This document shows positions 40,480-52,013 of a DNA stretch of 64,000 nucleotides, piece after piece (positions within the stretch are counted from its first letter, which is position 1; the number at the start of each line of letters is the position of its first letter). The position numbers were made by a program, and so were the translations under genes. The DNA comes from Cruorifilaria tuberocauda (taxonomy: Eukaryota > Nematoda > Chromadorea > Rhabditida > Onchocercidae): NCBI GenBank assembly GCA_013365365.1, contig JABVXU010000228.1, positions 22,532 through 86,531 on the forward strand, written 5' to 3'. The notes beneath the pieces are model-generated. The model was not told the DNA's origin. It ran no database searches and was given only the letters and a program-made list of their open reading frames with translations.

Positions 40480-43400
40480 GGAACTGAAAATTCGAAAAAA
40501 AAGAATTAAATTTGTAAAATTAGATTGCAAACTGAAAGAATGATAAAAACTTCCAACTCCTTTATTCATTTCAGTTCAATTTCCAAAAATTATAAAATTA
40601 TTCAAGTACCTAGTAGCTCTGATACACTGTTCAAATCGCTATCAACCATTTAAATTTACTTACAAAGGGAGGATAGCTTGAAATGCTTCATTTAATTCTT
40701 CTGATTGCCCATTTAATGAATTATAATTGTGGAACTAAATATCAAATCGATGCTAACTCATATTTAGCTTAACTGTTTATATTCTTCTCTCATGATAGCG
40801 ATTGAAGTAGAACTAAATGAATTCCCAGTTGTGATCTCAATTTCAATCTAGCCAGCTATATGCTTCCCACTAAGCATATCTTTCACTCTGGTGGCGACAG
40901 TGACCGAGTGGCTTTTCAGCGAATTTATTGCTTTCATGCTGAGATTTACTAGCAAGATACTACTCATCATCCGCTTCCATGTCATTCTCGAGAATCGTTT
41001 ATACTTCGATCTGTTTGTCCCATAAGTGTGTAAATGAATGCACGTTTGCGAAGTACGTGTGCGTATCTGTGGGACTTACATGGATATCATCCGCTTAGAC
41101 ATCAGTTGTCAAGCAGATGAATGATAAATTAATCACCTTCCACCCCACGCTACTGTTACTACTACTACCACATTGGTGTGGTCAATCTCCTAATCAGGAA
41201 TGAAATCTGTACTCCCTGGTACATATCAACCCCATTTCAGGATTAATGTCATCCGGACATAACTGATTGCTATTTGAAATGGTAAGCATTTAAAATCGAA
41301 CATTTCAAAATGTAATTAATCTTTCATTGTACTTGCTAAATCTGTATATTTTAGAATTTTAAAACCAATGAATTAAGCTTTCCTCGAATTGATAACAAGA
41401 ATTTGCTGATGGTATTAGCTGATAGAATAAAATTAAGAAAGGATTATTAAAGAAATTGCCAAGGATTAGTTGAATTATATTCTGTCAAATATTATAGTTG
41501 TCAAAAATACTAATATTTAACATATGAAATGAAAAGTTTGTTTAATTTAAAAAGGATACAACATAGCTGTGACCTTATTTTACAGTCATCCTTTCGTTTT
41601 TAACCACATGAGGATCAAATTTCATTAGTTTTCAATAACAATTTTAAAGCTAGAAAGATCTCACAATTAACGCTCAAAGTTCTTAGGTTGATATGCTTCG
41701 TAATTATAACAACAAGCCCTAATTTTATTTTCTATTTGATTTCCTAAAAAAGCAAAAATCCATTCTCTTAGCAAAAAAAGAAAAAGATTGAAAAAAAGAT
41801 TTTGTTCATATATGAAAACTTGCGGCAATTTTCAGTTCATAGTTTGTTTACTAAAATTTCTCATAATTTGACAAGAGTTTTTCTATTTTATTTTCTCCAA
41901 TGTACTAATTTTTAACTGAACGATTACTTTGAAATTAGCTTTTTCAAATTTTGCGAATCAATGATGATTGCATTGGACGAATTGAAGTACATCAACTTTT
42001 CGATTACGCATTTGTTGATGCGTAAAGTTCACTGATTGAAATATCTGCCAAAATTTATCCTGAAAAGACCGGATACTCCTTTGTGATGTCTGTCTCCAAG
42101 TTATCCCTTGAAGACATGAAAAACTACTTTTAAAATGCTTGGCGACAAGTATTTCAACGATCTCAAACGACGGCCATCCCGTCGGGAGCACATCCTTCCT
42201 GTTTAGTCTTAGCTTCTTTCCATGAATCCATCCACAGTTTTTCCACTTCAACCAGTTTTTCCCACAGCACTGAAATTTTCCCTTTTCCGTTCTTGACCGC
42301 CTCAATAACTTCTTCCTTTCATCACTCCCAACAGACATCGAAAAACGTTTTGCGGTTTCCGGAAATTATGAAATACTCTCTGAAATTATGAGGAGAATAA
42401 TACACATCAAATTGACACCTGTAATAAACAAGGAAAAATGTCAACAATTACAGAATAATGTTATTATAATCATTTAATAAGCAATTAATTCATATTCATA
42501 TTTACTTACCATTCTTTTTATTTTTATTATTGAAGAAAAAACTATTCAATAAGATGCTTCGTATGGATAAAATAGTTTAGCAATGATAGTAATTAACAAA
42601 ATTGTGGTAATAATCAGGAATATTAATTATCAAACTTCACCATCAGGTAATTGATAGTTTTTTCGCTCATGAAACTGATCTTGTAAATTCAGTGGAATCA
42701 TACGGTTCGCCATCTGGGAAGAGTTGATATTTCCAATTTCCATCCGTTATTTTATCCGTCATCAATAAATCAAATGATTCGATTAAAAAGCAAAAGCACT
42801 TATCATTTTCCCTATCTTCTTGATACATTCAAAATGATCAATCACTATCATCTTCCCCTATTTTATCATGCTACCAAAGTATTATAATATAATATGATAA
42901 TAGTGATAATAATGGTAATAATTTAAAATAAGCAGAAATCAACTATTGCTCCTTTTATTTAGTAAAAGAAAAAAATGGATGAATTATAAATTAATCCCAC
43001 AGCCTTTCTAAATTATAACCATTAGTTTCTACATGCTAGCAAATATGTAAATTAGTGCAATCACAAAACTACAGTAATTATGACTATCAAAGTTCAAAAC
43101 TATGATGAAATTTTGAAATAATTTTCAATTGAAAAAAAACTTGAGACAGTTTAAAATATATTTATTTTTATAGAATAAAAATAAATGTATTTTAACTATA
43201 GGCAATTCTATATTCATTCTATAGCAATGTCAGTGGATTTTTTCTTTGTTTTATCATTTTCTGAGACGAATTTTAAATTCTTTAGAGAGCCATAATTTTG
43301 ACAAAATCACATCACGATCATCGTCAACGAACCAATTGAAAATCATGTATGATAGAATATGATCCTGGTTAGGGATGATTATATCACGCCAGATGTCTTA

Positions 43401-44130
43401 TCTCAATACCGTTAATGTTTGATAGTTTTTTATCTTTATTTCGCATTTAAGCGATGAAATATCAATAAAAATAAAGTGAGATTTTCTCTCAATTAATAGA
43501 ATTTCTCAAAATAAACTTGTAAAAAAGAAATTTAGGAATAAAATGTAAAGGGAAATTATAAGATAAATAGAAGAAATTTTAAATCTTGATTTTAAGCTGA
43601 CATTATAATTTGTTATCATTTTCTTTTACATGCTTTAGTTTTAATAAAAAGCATAAAATTATTTAGTTGAATTTTTAAATTACATCTTTATCACTTAAAA
43701 AGAAAAAACCCGAAATTCATGTGATAAAATCATGTATTATCTGTTGACAGTTAAAATTCTTTTTAATTGATTTTTTTGATTTTTTGCTGATAAACAATCT
43801 ATGATTAATTTTTAAAAGCATTGATAAATGTATCTTGAAATTGGTTCCAGAAATATCATTCCTGGTCATAAAATCCCATTACCAAATTTCATACCATCCA
43901 AATTGATATTCAGTTATATTCATGGAAAATTTGTTCAAAACTGCGTTAAATACAGGAATATAAAACATTAATGTACCAAATTTATTGGATTAATTGATTC
44001 AATTAAAGTATAATTGCAATGGTCACATTTGCGGTAACTTTTACAACTGAAAGTAAATCTGATTAGGTCTATTCCATCGAATAATATCTTTTCAGAGAAT
44101 ATGAAAAATTAAAAAATAAATCAGAAATGT
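40480..44130. other. Intergenic DNA with one coding-like remnant
   Basis: Apart from the segment at 41,958-42,338, I find no supported gene. The piece around 40,880-41,250 is less AT-rich than its surroundings but carries no long frame. Confidence 0.4.
41958..42338 (-). pseudogene. Coding-like remnant with competing frames
   Basis: One frame is open for 126 codons (start MSVGSDERKKLLRR) but its composition is odd, rich in Trp, Lys, Cys and Phe. A second frame over 42,180-42,320 reads more like protein (EEVIEAVKNGKGKISVLWEK, then LVEVEKLWMDSWKEAKTKQ) and is bounded by stops. This pattern suggests a decayed exon with frameshifts. I do not recognise the family. Confidence 0.3.
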
Positions 44131-44131
44131 T

Positions 44132-44219
44132 AAATGGGAATGCAAAAATTGCAGAAAGAGAAAGAGAGAGATAAATGATATGTATGATAAAGCTGAACAA
44201 ACATTCAGTTCTCGAAAAA
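44132..44219. repeat. Dispersed direct repeat, copy 1 (88 bp)
   Basis: Begins AAATGGGAATGC and ends ACATTCAGTTCTCGAAAAA. About 95% identical to 45,322-45,408, differing by two or three substitutions and a one-base indel. The flanking sequences do not match. Confidence 0.95.
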
Positions 44220-44946
44220 AGTTCTCGGCAAGAAGCTGACATTCCATAATTGAATGTGAACATTTGCATGCCTGTAGAGGCGTTAACACCGTTCGCTTGA
44301 TTATAACAGGTAAAAATTTACTAAATCTCACATTTAATCGTTTATGCTAATAGTTATTTTTCACTGTTGAATTCATTGACATTTGATATCATTTTTATCA
44401 CTTTGCTCATTCCATTCCATTAATCCAATTGGTAGCAAACGTAAATTCTAATAAGCATTTATATTTATTTATTACATCCACAGCTGATAAGAGAATCTTC
44501 AGTAATGAAGATGTCTTTCTCAAATCGTAAAATTAAAACAACGATTTGGTTATCCGAGTGGATGGAAGTTGATAACAGAATTAGAAATTTTGCGCACCTG
44601 AGATAGCAAAACATTTCGCCGCATGATATCGGGCTGCGCATAACATCATATATTTCATGAAAAATAAGAGGAACATTATCGTTTCATGTTATCACTATGG
44701 CATTGATAAATTTTACCACGAGATGATAATATGATAGCAAAAAACTTTTAGCGAACTTTTTTTCTCTTTCAAATTCCTTTTTTCAATGGTTTAAAATTTG
44801 CAGTTTCTACTGCTCAAAAAATACGATTAATTATTCCCATGAATGCGATGATAAACGAATGAATTGTTTCTAATCATTATTTCATTAATTCAGTATTAAA
44901 TTTACTTTAATGCCTAATTATGCTGCTTAATTTTGTGAATAGACAA

Positions 44947-45132
44947 ATGGAAAGTAATAATGAAATATCAATTCCAACAAAATTGGAAATGGATGATAAG
45001 TATGAACCGATGTTGTTGAAGAGATGTATGGAATTTATGCGTAAGAAAAAAGCGATTAAAGAATTTGTGACCATTTCGACTCTCATCATTATTATTATTA
45101 TACTTGTGGTTCTTATCATATTTACACGATAA
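44947..45132 (+). CDS. Small predicted tail-anchored membrane protein
   Basis: Sixty-one codons from an ATG four bases after a GAATAG acceptor-like site. A charged N-terminal half (MESNNEISIPTKLEMDDKYE, then a KRCMEFMRKKKAIKEF stretch) precedes one hydrophobic segment (residues ~40-59, with IIIIIILVVLIIF) and ends TR, a tail-anchor layout with a basic stretch before the membrane. An AATAAA word lies ~85 bases downstream of the stop. The frame is also open upstream to 44,920, but the acceptor favours the later ATG. No family is recognised. Two copies of an 88 bp repeat bracket it. Confidence 0.45.
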   Translation: MESNNEISIPTKLEMDDKYEPMLLKRCMEFMRKKKAIKEFVTISTLIIIIIILVVLIIFTR

Positions 45133-45321
45133 ATGTCTTGCATAACTGTAATTGTAATGTAAGTAAAATTATTTACATTGAGCATTTGGCAAATTTTACT
45201 GATTGTAAAACAAGTTTCAAATAAATAATTGTTTTGTTTTAGAGAAAATTTCATTCATTTTATTTGCATGAATATAAAATGAAAATTATTGTAAATTAAA
45301 ATCAAATGTAGAACTATTAGA

Positions 45322-45408
45322 AAATGGGAATGCGAAAATTGCAGAATGAGAAAGAGAGAGATAAATGATATGTATGATAAGCTGAACAAACATTCAGTTC
45401 TCGAAAAA
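45322..45408. repeat. Dispersed direct repeat, copy 2 (87 bp)
   Basis: Second copy of the element at 44,132-44,219, in the same orientation about 1.19 kb downstream. High identity implies a recent origin. Confidence 0.95.
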
Positions 45409-45409
45409 C

Positions 45410-46960
45410 ATTTTGATTTATTTTTAATTATTCATATTCTGTGAGCTCTGAAGATAAATATAAGTGCAAATTTGCGACAAATCATACTTGAAATTTTTAT
45501 TAATTAAATCCGCCTTTTACGATTCAAATTAATTGCGAGAAATTTATCATTAAGTTATCAGCTTACAATTTTCAATACTGATGGTAATGAAAGTAAATTT
45601 GCTCATCTTGTTAAAGTAAATACAAGATTCCACAGCGATGATTAAAGATAATTTATTTGGTATCATTCAATACTGATTAAATTAATTAATGCTTTACTTT
45701 TTACTTAAATTTTTATCTTAAGTTTTGTCATAACGTCAATATTAACGCTTTTCAATGACGCTTAGTGATGAGAGCGTGTACTTATATTGTACTACGTTAC
45801 TATGTTATTGTACTATGTTATGTTGTACTATAGAGCGTGTACTATGTTAACTTATATTTCAATATATCAATAACACTTCGATCAGACTTCTATTAAATAA
45901 TATCAAAAATTCGCACAACAGTTTTACTTTATATGATGATCTTTTTATATCATGAAAATTGATATAAATACTCAGCCCGATTTCTGAAATTTCCTTTCCA
46001 TTATGTTTGTTTATAGTCGAAAATTATTCTATCAAATATCTCCGTTTCATTCTTTCCTCTCTCTTAGCTAATTATTTTTTCCCATCTATTAGCTTCAAGC
46101 TTTCCGCAGTTTTCAACTGATTTCATTTTCTTTCAAGCACTTTAGCTAATTTATTATAAAAAATTGCGATTGATCAATTAACATAGATCGATATTAGTGA
46201 TATTTTACGATAACCGGAATAGATACTTATATAGACTATGAGATATTAAATTTCAATTATTTTTCAGTTCCACGAATGTATTCGAATGTTCTGCTACCAC
46301 AATGGTACTCAATTCACTCTACAGTTTTGAAAATTTTGATTGATACATTGCTAGACTATGAGATATTCTTGCTCAATTTATTAATATTTTGCTATGAAAA
46401 AATTCAAACGAAATTAATGCAGAAAAGAGACGCATATTATTTAGTCGTACGTCCCTCACTTATGCATGTTACTATAATTTGATTTTTAAAATAGTGAATT
46501 CATGAAATCAAAATGAAATGAAATTTTTTAATGAATTTAAAAGTTTATAGACACATTAAAATCTTCGATAAACTTATTAAACAAAAAATTTTGCACAAAT
46601 CAATGTCAGCATCAATTTTAATTGTTACTTTTTTATGCTATCGCTTGGAGCTTCATTCATTCATTTGATTAAGTTAGTCATTTTAAATTTCAACATTTCG
46701 CTTTTTATTACTAAGAGGCAAAGATTATAGGGAATGAGTTAAAATGTAACAAGGAATGCAATTCACGATATTAAAAATGCTTCTTAAGATTATATTCCGT
46801 AAAGCAATGCGAATTAAAAACTCAATTCAATCTGCAATCAAAATTCTATTAAAATCATAATTTATTCACCGTTTTAATGCATCTACAAGAAAGTTTCATG
46901 CGTTGATGTGATTTCAGCAAAAATAGATCAATTTCTGAAGACAGAGTAGAAACCTCTGAC
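45410..46960. other. AT-rich intergenic DNA
   Basis: No supported gene. The short TGTACTATGTTA repeat at 45,770-45,855 is listed separately. A pair of AGACTATGAGATATT words occurs near 46,235 and 46,354. Confidence 0.4.
45770..45855. repeat. Short minisatellite (TGTACTATGTTA-like)
   Basis: Degenerate copies of TGTACTAYGTTA are bracketed by AGAGCGTGTACTTAT and AGAGCGTGTACTATG, giving a nested direct repeat of about 85 bases. Confidence 0.7.
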
Positions 46961-46966
46961 ACATGA

Positions 46967-47104
46967 TCAGTTATCAAAATCATAAATTCCGTTGTTGGTC
47001 TTCTTTCCGCTCGAACCATCTTGTACAGCTTTGCCTGCTGCGCTTGCAACTCCCTCCGGAATTATCGGAAGATCTTGAAATCTACATGGTGCTATAGCAA
47101 CCAT
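46967..47104 (-). pseudogene. Small coding remnant related to 1,228-1,413
   Basis: From an ATG at 47,104 the minus strand reads 45 codons, beginning MVAIAPCRFQDLPIIPEG and continuing VASAAGKAVQDGSSGKK to a stop. GVASAA and the following residues match the remnant at 1.2 kb, and the nucleotide match extends beyond this segment on both sides. A longer frame on the same strand (RRELQAQQAKLYK) is also open, but conservation is better in the frame given. It lies 0.8 kb downstream of zinc-finger copy C. It is either a small gene or an exon of a dead one; function is unknown. Confidence 0.42.
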
Positions 47105-47931
47105 ATTTGCCTATCATCAATTGAATTAAGATCGGGTTTGCATATTATATTCTGGTCGTTGTAAATATGATATCAGATAAGTTTTAAATTTTAATCTATA
47201 TTTATCAGTTAGAGTTCAGGACATATTTCAATTGTTCATTATTTCCGGAATAAGCCAGTTTGGTTAAGAAACAATCGAATTAACGGTCTTTCTGTTCTAA
47301 ACATTGAAGATAAAACTTGGAAAATATCCAAGCTGATCATATTTGATGAGTATCAATTGATTTCAATTTCCCTTTAACGAATGTAACTATTTTGTTATTT
47401 TTATTACCACGCTTTTATGGCTTTTGATCTCCAACGCTTTGAAATGAGTTAGCCTACAAACTGAGTAAAACATTTGCTTGTTCTAAATTTTAACAGCAAT
47501 TTACAGAACTGAAGGAAAACTTCTCGAGAATTCGATGGCATTTTGCTACTAATTCATTAATTTTTACAAATCGTTCATTCGTATCATTTTAGTATTCACT
47601 AGCCACTTAAGCAACGAATGCATTTACAAAAGCTTAGTTATAAACTGAAAGGACAAGAAACACAAAATGAAAACTTGAAAGTAATGAGACTTAGTAAAAA
47701 TTGCAGATGAAGAATTAAATCGGAAGCATTCAACAAATGAAGCACAGAAGCACTGCACAATACAAGAAATAGCAACAGAAACAGTATTTCAATTAAATGC
47801 CTTCACTGTTTCCCTTTGCAGAATGAAATTGTCTCATGCACGGGTTCAGAGTAATTACTTCAGGAAACTCTAATTGCATCGAAGAGAACTGAAAAGCTGT
47901 TTCTTATTATTATCGCTTTGCATGTGATGAC

Positions 47932-48369
47932 TCAAATGGGTTTTTCTGTGGAATTTTTTCCGCATTCCGAACAACCGTCCGGCTTTCGATTCGTGTGAAA
48001 CGTCATATGTTCATTAAAATTCGATGAAGAATAGAAATTTCTCCCGCATTCCGAACAATTATCACTTCTCGGCGATATACGACTCCTCACATGAGCTTTC
48101 GGATTTTCTAACTGAAAAATTTCTCTCATCTTCCGGACAACTGTACGGTTTTCGACCGACATAAGTCCTTACAAGGTTATTTAAATATCATGAACGAGAG
48201 CAATTTTTCCCACATTCCGAACATTTCTATGGCCTCCCATCGGTATGAATCGTATGTCCTTTCAAAACTTATTTGCGCTGAAAGCTTTCCTCGCTGTCGC
48301 ATATTCTGCAGCTTCTCTCATTTTTGCTTTTGATAAATCCGATGGTTCTATTTGTTTCGTTCGCAATTT
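47932..48369 (-). pseudogene. Decayed C2H2 zinc-finger gene, copy C
   Basis: After a TTTCAG acceptor the frame reads KLRTKQIEPSDLSKAKMRE, keeping PSDLS as the CtBP-type motif, then degenerates. Pieces of four fingers follow in different frames: CSECGKNCSRS, CPEDERNFSV, CSECGRNFYSSSNFNEH and CSECGKNST, separated by stops. The last two share one frame from about 48,160. Upstream flanking DNA to about 48,960 matches the flank of copy D, including a TTTATAAGCACG element. Confidence 0.75.
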
Positions 48370-48960
48370 CTGAAATTATTCATTTTATCGAAGGTCGTAA
48401 ATCTAAAAGGACCAAACCTTACAGTTTACTCTTTAATGGACTTATTGTAATTTGGATGTTTAATTGGAAACCGAAGGAAAACAAAAGTAGATGATATACA
48501 TATTGATGGACGAAATTTCTTGTCAATTCTAAAAAAATTTGAATTTTAAGATACAGTAAATAGTTGCTTGTAGGGAATTGAACTTTATGATCTTTGACAA
48601 TTCACTTAAAAAAGCTATATTTAAATTCAAAAGGGAAACAGTCAAGTGTTCATTGCTTATGAAATTCAAGCAACAATTATCACAACTTATAGTTGGAAAT
48701 CGACCAAGACATCCCAAAGTTAAACTTTATATATAAATAACTTCGAATGAAGAGTGCCTACGTGTGTGCACGCTTATCGTGAACTCTAAATTTTCTACAT
48801 AACGCAAAACTGAAAAAAGCTAACATTTCTTACTGAAATTGATAAGAGAGTACGTACCGGACTAAATTTCTACAAGAAAGCTTAGTAGAGATCACAAAGT
48901 AACTTTTATTAGTAACCTTCAAAAGACCGTGCTTATAAATACTTGTCAGATAGAAATAGC
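48370..48960 (-). repeat. Duplicated upstream/intron sequence of zinc-finger copy C
   Basis: Non-coding. Stretches such as ATACATATTGATGG/ACGAAATTTCTTGTCAATTC (48,497-48,530) and CCGTGCTTATAAATACTTGT (48,928-48,947) match the corresponding positions beside copy D (59,458-59,500 and 59,781-59,799). On the gene strand the latter contains TATTTATAAGC, a possible TATA element. Confidence 0.6.
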
Positions 48961-48964
48961 AATA

Positions 48965-50635
48965 AATTAATAGCAGATACTGCCTAATCCTATTAAACAA
49001 TTTTATTTTAACTATTGTATTTATACAAGTGACTGATACATTTTTTGTACATTTTCATTTCAACAAATATTCAGCTACCTGCATACAATAAGACAGATGA
49101 TCCATGACTAAGTCATATGTCTGGTAAACCGTTTGTAGGTAAAGTACTATATATCTTAGGAGTATTAGATTTTGCTACTGAACAGCTTATTCTTTTATTT
49201 CAATACTCAAAGCTTAATTTCATGGGAAACGAAATAGCATACAGTTTTTGCGTGATTTTAATTAATTATCAGAGTGTTTGAAAATTTCACAAACTTACTG
49301 ATAAATTATTATTGCTATAAAACAAAGTAATTGTTTGGTCAATTTTTTATTATCTAATTGTTTACTTTTCTACCTGTCCTAATCAGTCTATTCTTCTTCC
49401 ATTAGACTTTATCATGCAGAAAATGACGTATTCATAAAAGATCGATTAAAAACGTGAAAAAAATTGCACTCGAAGATTCCTCTATTGAAGCATAAAAAGT
49501 ATAATTATTCTAAATTCTTTTCCTTCATGTTCGGAAAAATACTTTTGGAATCTGAATCCATCAGCATAGCTTAGAATTTTAATTAATTACTTTATAACAT
49601 ATCAGCTTTATTGTCCTTAAAACAATTTGCAATAGATTTGGTATCTTTGAAAAGAATACAAACTTGGCAGAATGCTAAGATTGAAGAAATTTCATTGAAA
49701 AATGATTCAATGAAGTAAAATTTTTAAAACAATGAATGCTTAAACCTTTCAATTCCTAAACTTTGTTTTCAACCTTTCTTCACCGCAAGTGTATACAGCG
49801 GTAATTGATATATCTATTCATTTTCTTTCAATTCAATCTAATCATTGCTACTGATAATAAAAGATAAGAACATGAGTGATAGGAAAAGGGAAGAATTGGA
49901 AAAGTTACAAAATCCATAAAACTGTTTTTTATGGTTTAACAGTAAAATCGTTGAGTATAACCAGCTTTGCACTTCTGGTTTAAACAGTTCGTTTGGGGAA
50001 AAAGAGTAAAACAAAGAAATTGCAATTCCATCTTATTCTTTATTGTATTTGTATTATGTTATTGTATTTGCTGTTTTACTTATTTCGAATTTAAACTAGT
50101 GAGTAGACTTCCAATGTGAAAATTCAAGGAAACCTTTATTTGACGAAATGAAGAAAAGTACTGGGAATATTGAACTACCTGTAGTGCAGCTGACTTATTA
50201 CATTTCTAACCTAATCGATCTCATCATATCCAACCCGATTGATTTTGTGGTTAAAATTCCTGAAGAGGAATATTTTCCCATGCCTGCCATTTCATTGATC
50301 AACGTAAACATTTAACGTACATTCTGATTTCAACAGTTAACAGCTACTTACCTCTACTAGTAACGGAAGACTTACCTATTCGGTCCTTCCAACGTAAGCA
50401 TACATTTGTTTTCGAGTAAGTAAATATTGTTGTAATCAATCGATTCCAATCTGAAAATATTGTTACTGTTCAGTAAGATGGAACGAATATCATTTTTTTA
50501 TTATACAATTCATTTTGTTGAAACAGAAATAATTAACTGATAGTTTAAGCTTAAAATAATCCCGACATTAACAAACTGGAAAAAGTTTTTTATCGATATT
50601 GTAAACTAATTTATTGTTAATCAGAAGAATTTCTT
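48965..50635. other. AT-rich intergenic DNA
   Basis: No supported gene or repeat beyond general AT richness. Confidence 0.45.
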
Positions 50636-50640
50636 CTGAG

Positions 50641-50740
50641 TTACTACCTTAACTCTAAAAGATATTCGCCAAATATGTTATTTCATATCAATTACCTTAA
50701 CTCTAACAAATATTCTCTAAATATATAATCTCATTTTAAT
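50641..50740. repeat. Tandem duplication of ~50 bp
   Basis: Two adjacent units share TACCTTAACTCTAA, then A-ATATTC, then AAATAT, then TCAT in order, with ~80% identity. Confidence 0.75.
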
Positions 50741-51055
50741 AAGTGAATAAAAACAACCAATTTGATCCAATCTATTCTGAACAATTTCTGTTTATTCAGC
50801 TAAATGAATTTTTCAACTAAATACTTAACCTTACGTGCGTTGAAATAAAATATCTCTGAAATATACATAAAAAAATATTTCATAAAATAATGAAATAATT
50901 TCGTGTGAAAAGAATTCAACGAATTCAAAATAAAAATTCGAAAAATTTTTGAAATAAAATTTCGCATGCATAATTTAAATAATATAAATGAATAAGTAGA
51001 AACATATGAAAAATCAAATAATAAAAAGTAACAACCCACCCAACCTAACGAGTCC

Positions 51056-51780
51056 TAAAATGCAAATAAAAACTAAGACTGCGATAAGCTTATAAAAATA
51101 TAAAGCAACAACAGCTTATCAGAATTGAAAAACACTAAAAAACAGTAAAACAGTAAACAGTAAATAGCTTCCTCAACTAAAAATTTGACAAAGCACAAAA
51201 CGAAAACAGTCATAAAAATAAAAAAAGACTACAGCAATCAACAAAACACACCCATAAAAGACAAAAAGCAAGTTTAAAGAACAAAACTAAAACAAGAATC
51301 AACAGAGACCATCCATAAAAGATAAGAAGAGAGCTGAAAAAATAGAACTAGAAGAATCAATAAGAAATTATGAAAGACAAAAAATAAAACTAAAAGAATC
51401 AAAAGAAAAAAACAATTAGCTAAAGAAAGAACAAAAAAACTTACAAAAAATATATAAACAACAAGTAAAAAGGAATTAAAAAAGAAAATAAAACAGCAAA
51501 GAAAAAGAAAAAAAGCTTTCGTATCGCCTAATTACAAATAGGAATTTAAAATATTAAATTAAAATAAAACTTAAAAAAGAATCTCACACAAAAAAGAAAA
51601 AATGAAAGAACAATCAAACACAAAAATGAGTACGTAAAAAACAATCACAATCATAGATAGAAAAACGAAGAAAGAAAAATGACCGATCTCCAAATATACC
51701 AAAGCAATGATTTGAAAAACAGTCATAAGAGGTGGTAAAAAATAATAGTAGAACTCAACTGATAATATAAGAAAAGCACT
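51056..51780. repeat. A-rich diverged minisatellite
   Basis: About 700 bases with strong A bias on the plus strand. Diverged units beginning AATCA occur at 51,236, 51,297, 51,355 and 51,397, two of which carry CCATAAAAGA. A short AACAGTAAA array lies at 51,135-51,165. There is no coding frame. The opposite strand is correspondingly T-rich. Confidence 0.7.
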
Positions 51781-51820
51781 AAAAGTTATTTAGCGATAAT
51801 CATTTTCGACATTACTTTGT

Positions 51821-51926
51821 CATTGTCGGCGATTTCCTGTAACCGTGACAAGAGTTAAGTTGTCCTTCCTAGACGAGAGTGTTCTCTCTTTCCTGTAATT
51901 GTCGTCGATCTTCTTTGACCGTGACA
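51821..51926. repeat. Pair of ~30 bp direct repeats
   Basis: ATTGTCGGCGATTTCCTGTA...CCGTGACA (51,822-51,850) and ATTGTCGTCGATCTTCTTTG..CCGTGACA (51,898-51,926) are about 80% identical and 76 bases apart. They are more GC-rich than the surroundings. Confidence 0.75.
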
Positions 51927-51991
51927 GTCTTTCTTTCTATTCGTAAGTAAGCAAACTGCTAGCTTCTGTGATAGCTGATACTTTGGTGTAC

Positions 51992-52013
51992 CTCAAACTT
52001 AGGTAATTAAACC
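51992..52013 (-). ncRNA. Genomic SL1-like spliced-leader sequence (probable SL RNA relic)
   Basis: On the minus strand these 22 bases match the nematode SL1 exon at 21 positions; the only change is T for C at position 13 (TTACCTAAG instead of TTACCCAAG). The next bases are GTAC, so the GAG|GT donor of SL RNA is retained, and the TACC/GGTA pairing around the splice site is intact. I see no Sm-site-like RAUUUUUGR in the following 100 bases and no similarity to the rest of SL RNA, so it is probably not a working SL RNA gene. A relic, a truncated copy or a retrotransposon target remnant are all possible. Confidence 0.55.

Noticed and set aside
46276..46482. A 68-codon frame after a TTTTTCAG acceptor
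   Set aside because: The composition is that of AT-rich chance sequence (Leu, Ile, Tyr), with no donor or downstream exon.
51880..52013. A working SL RNA gene
   Set aside because: The leader and donor are present, but there is no Sm-binding site or similarity to the SL RNA body, so only the leader-like sequence is reported.
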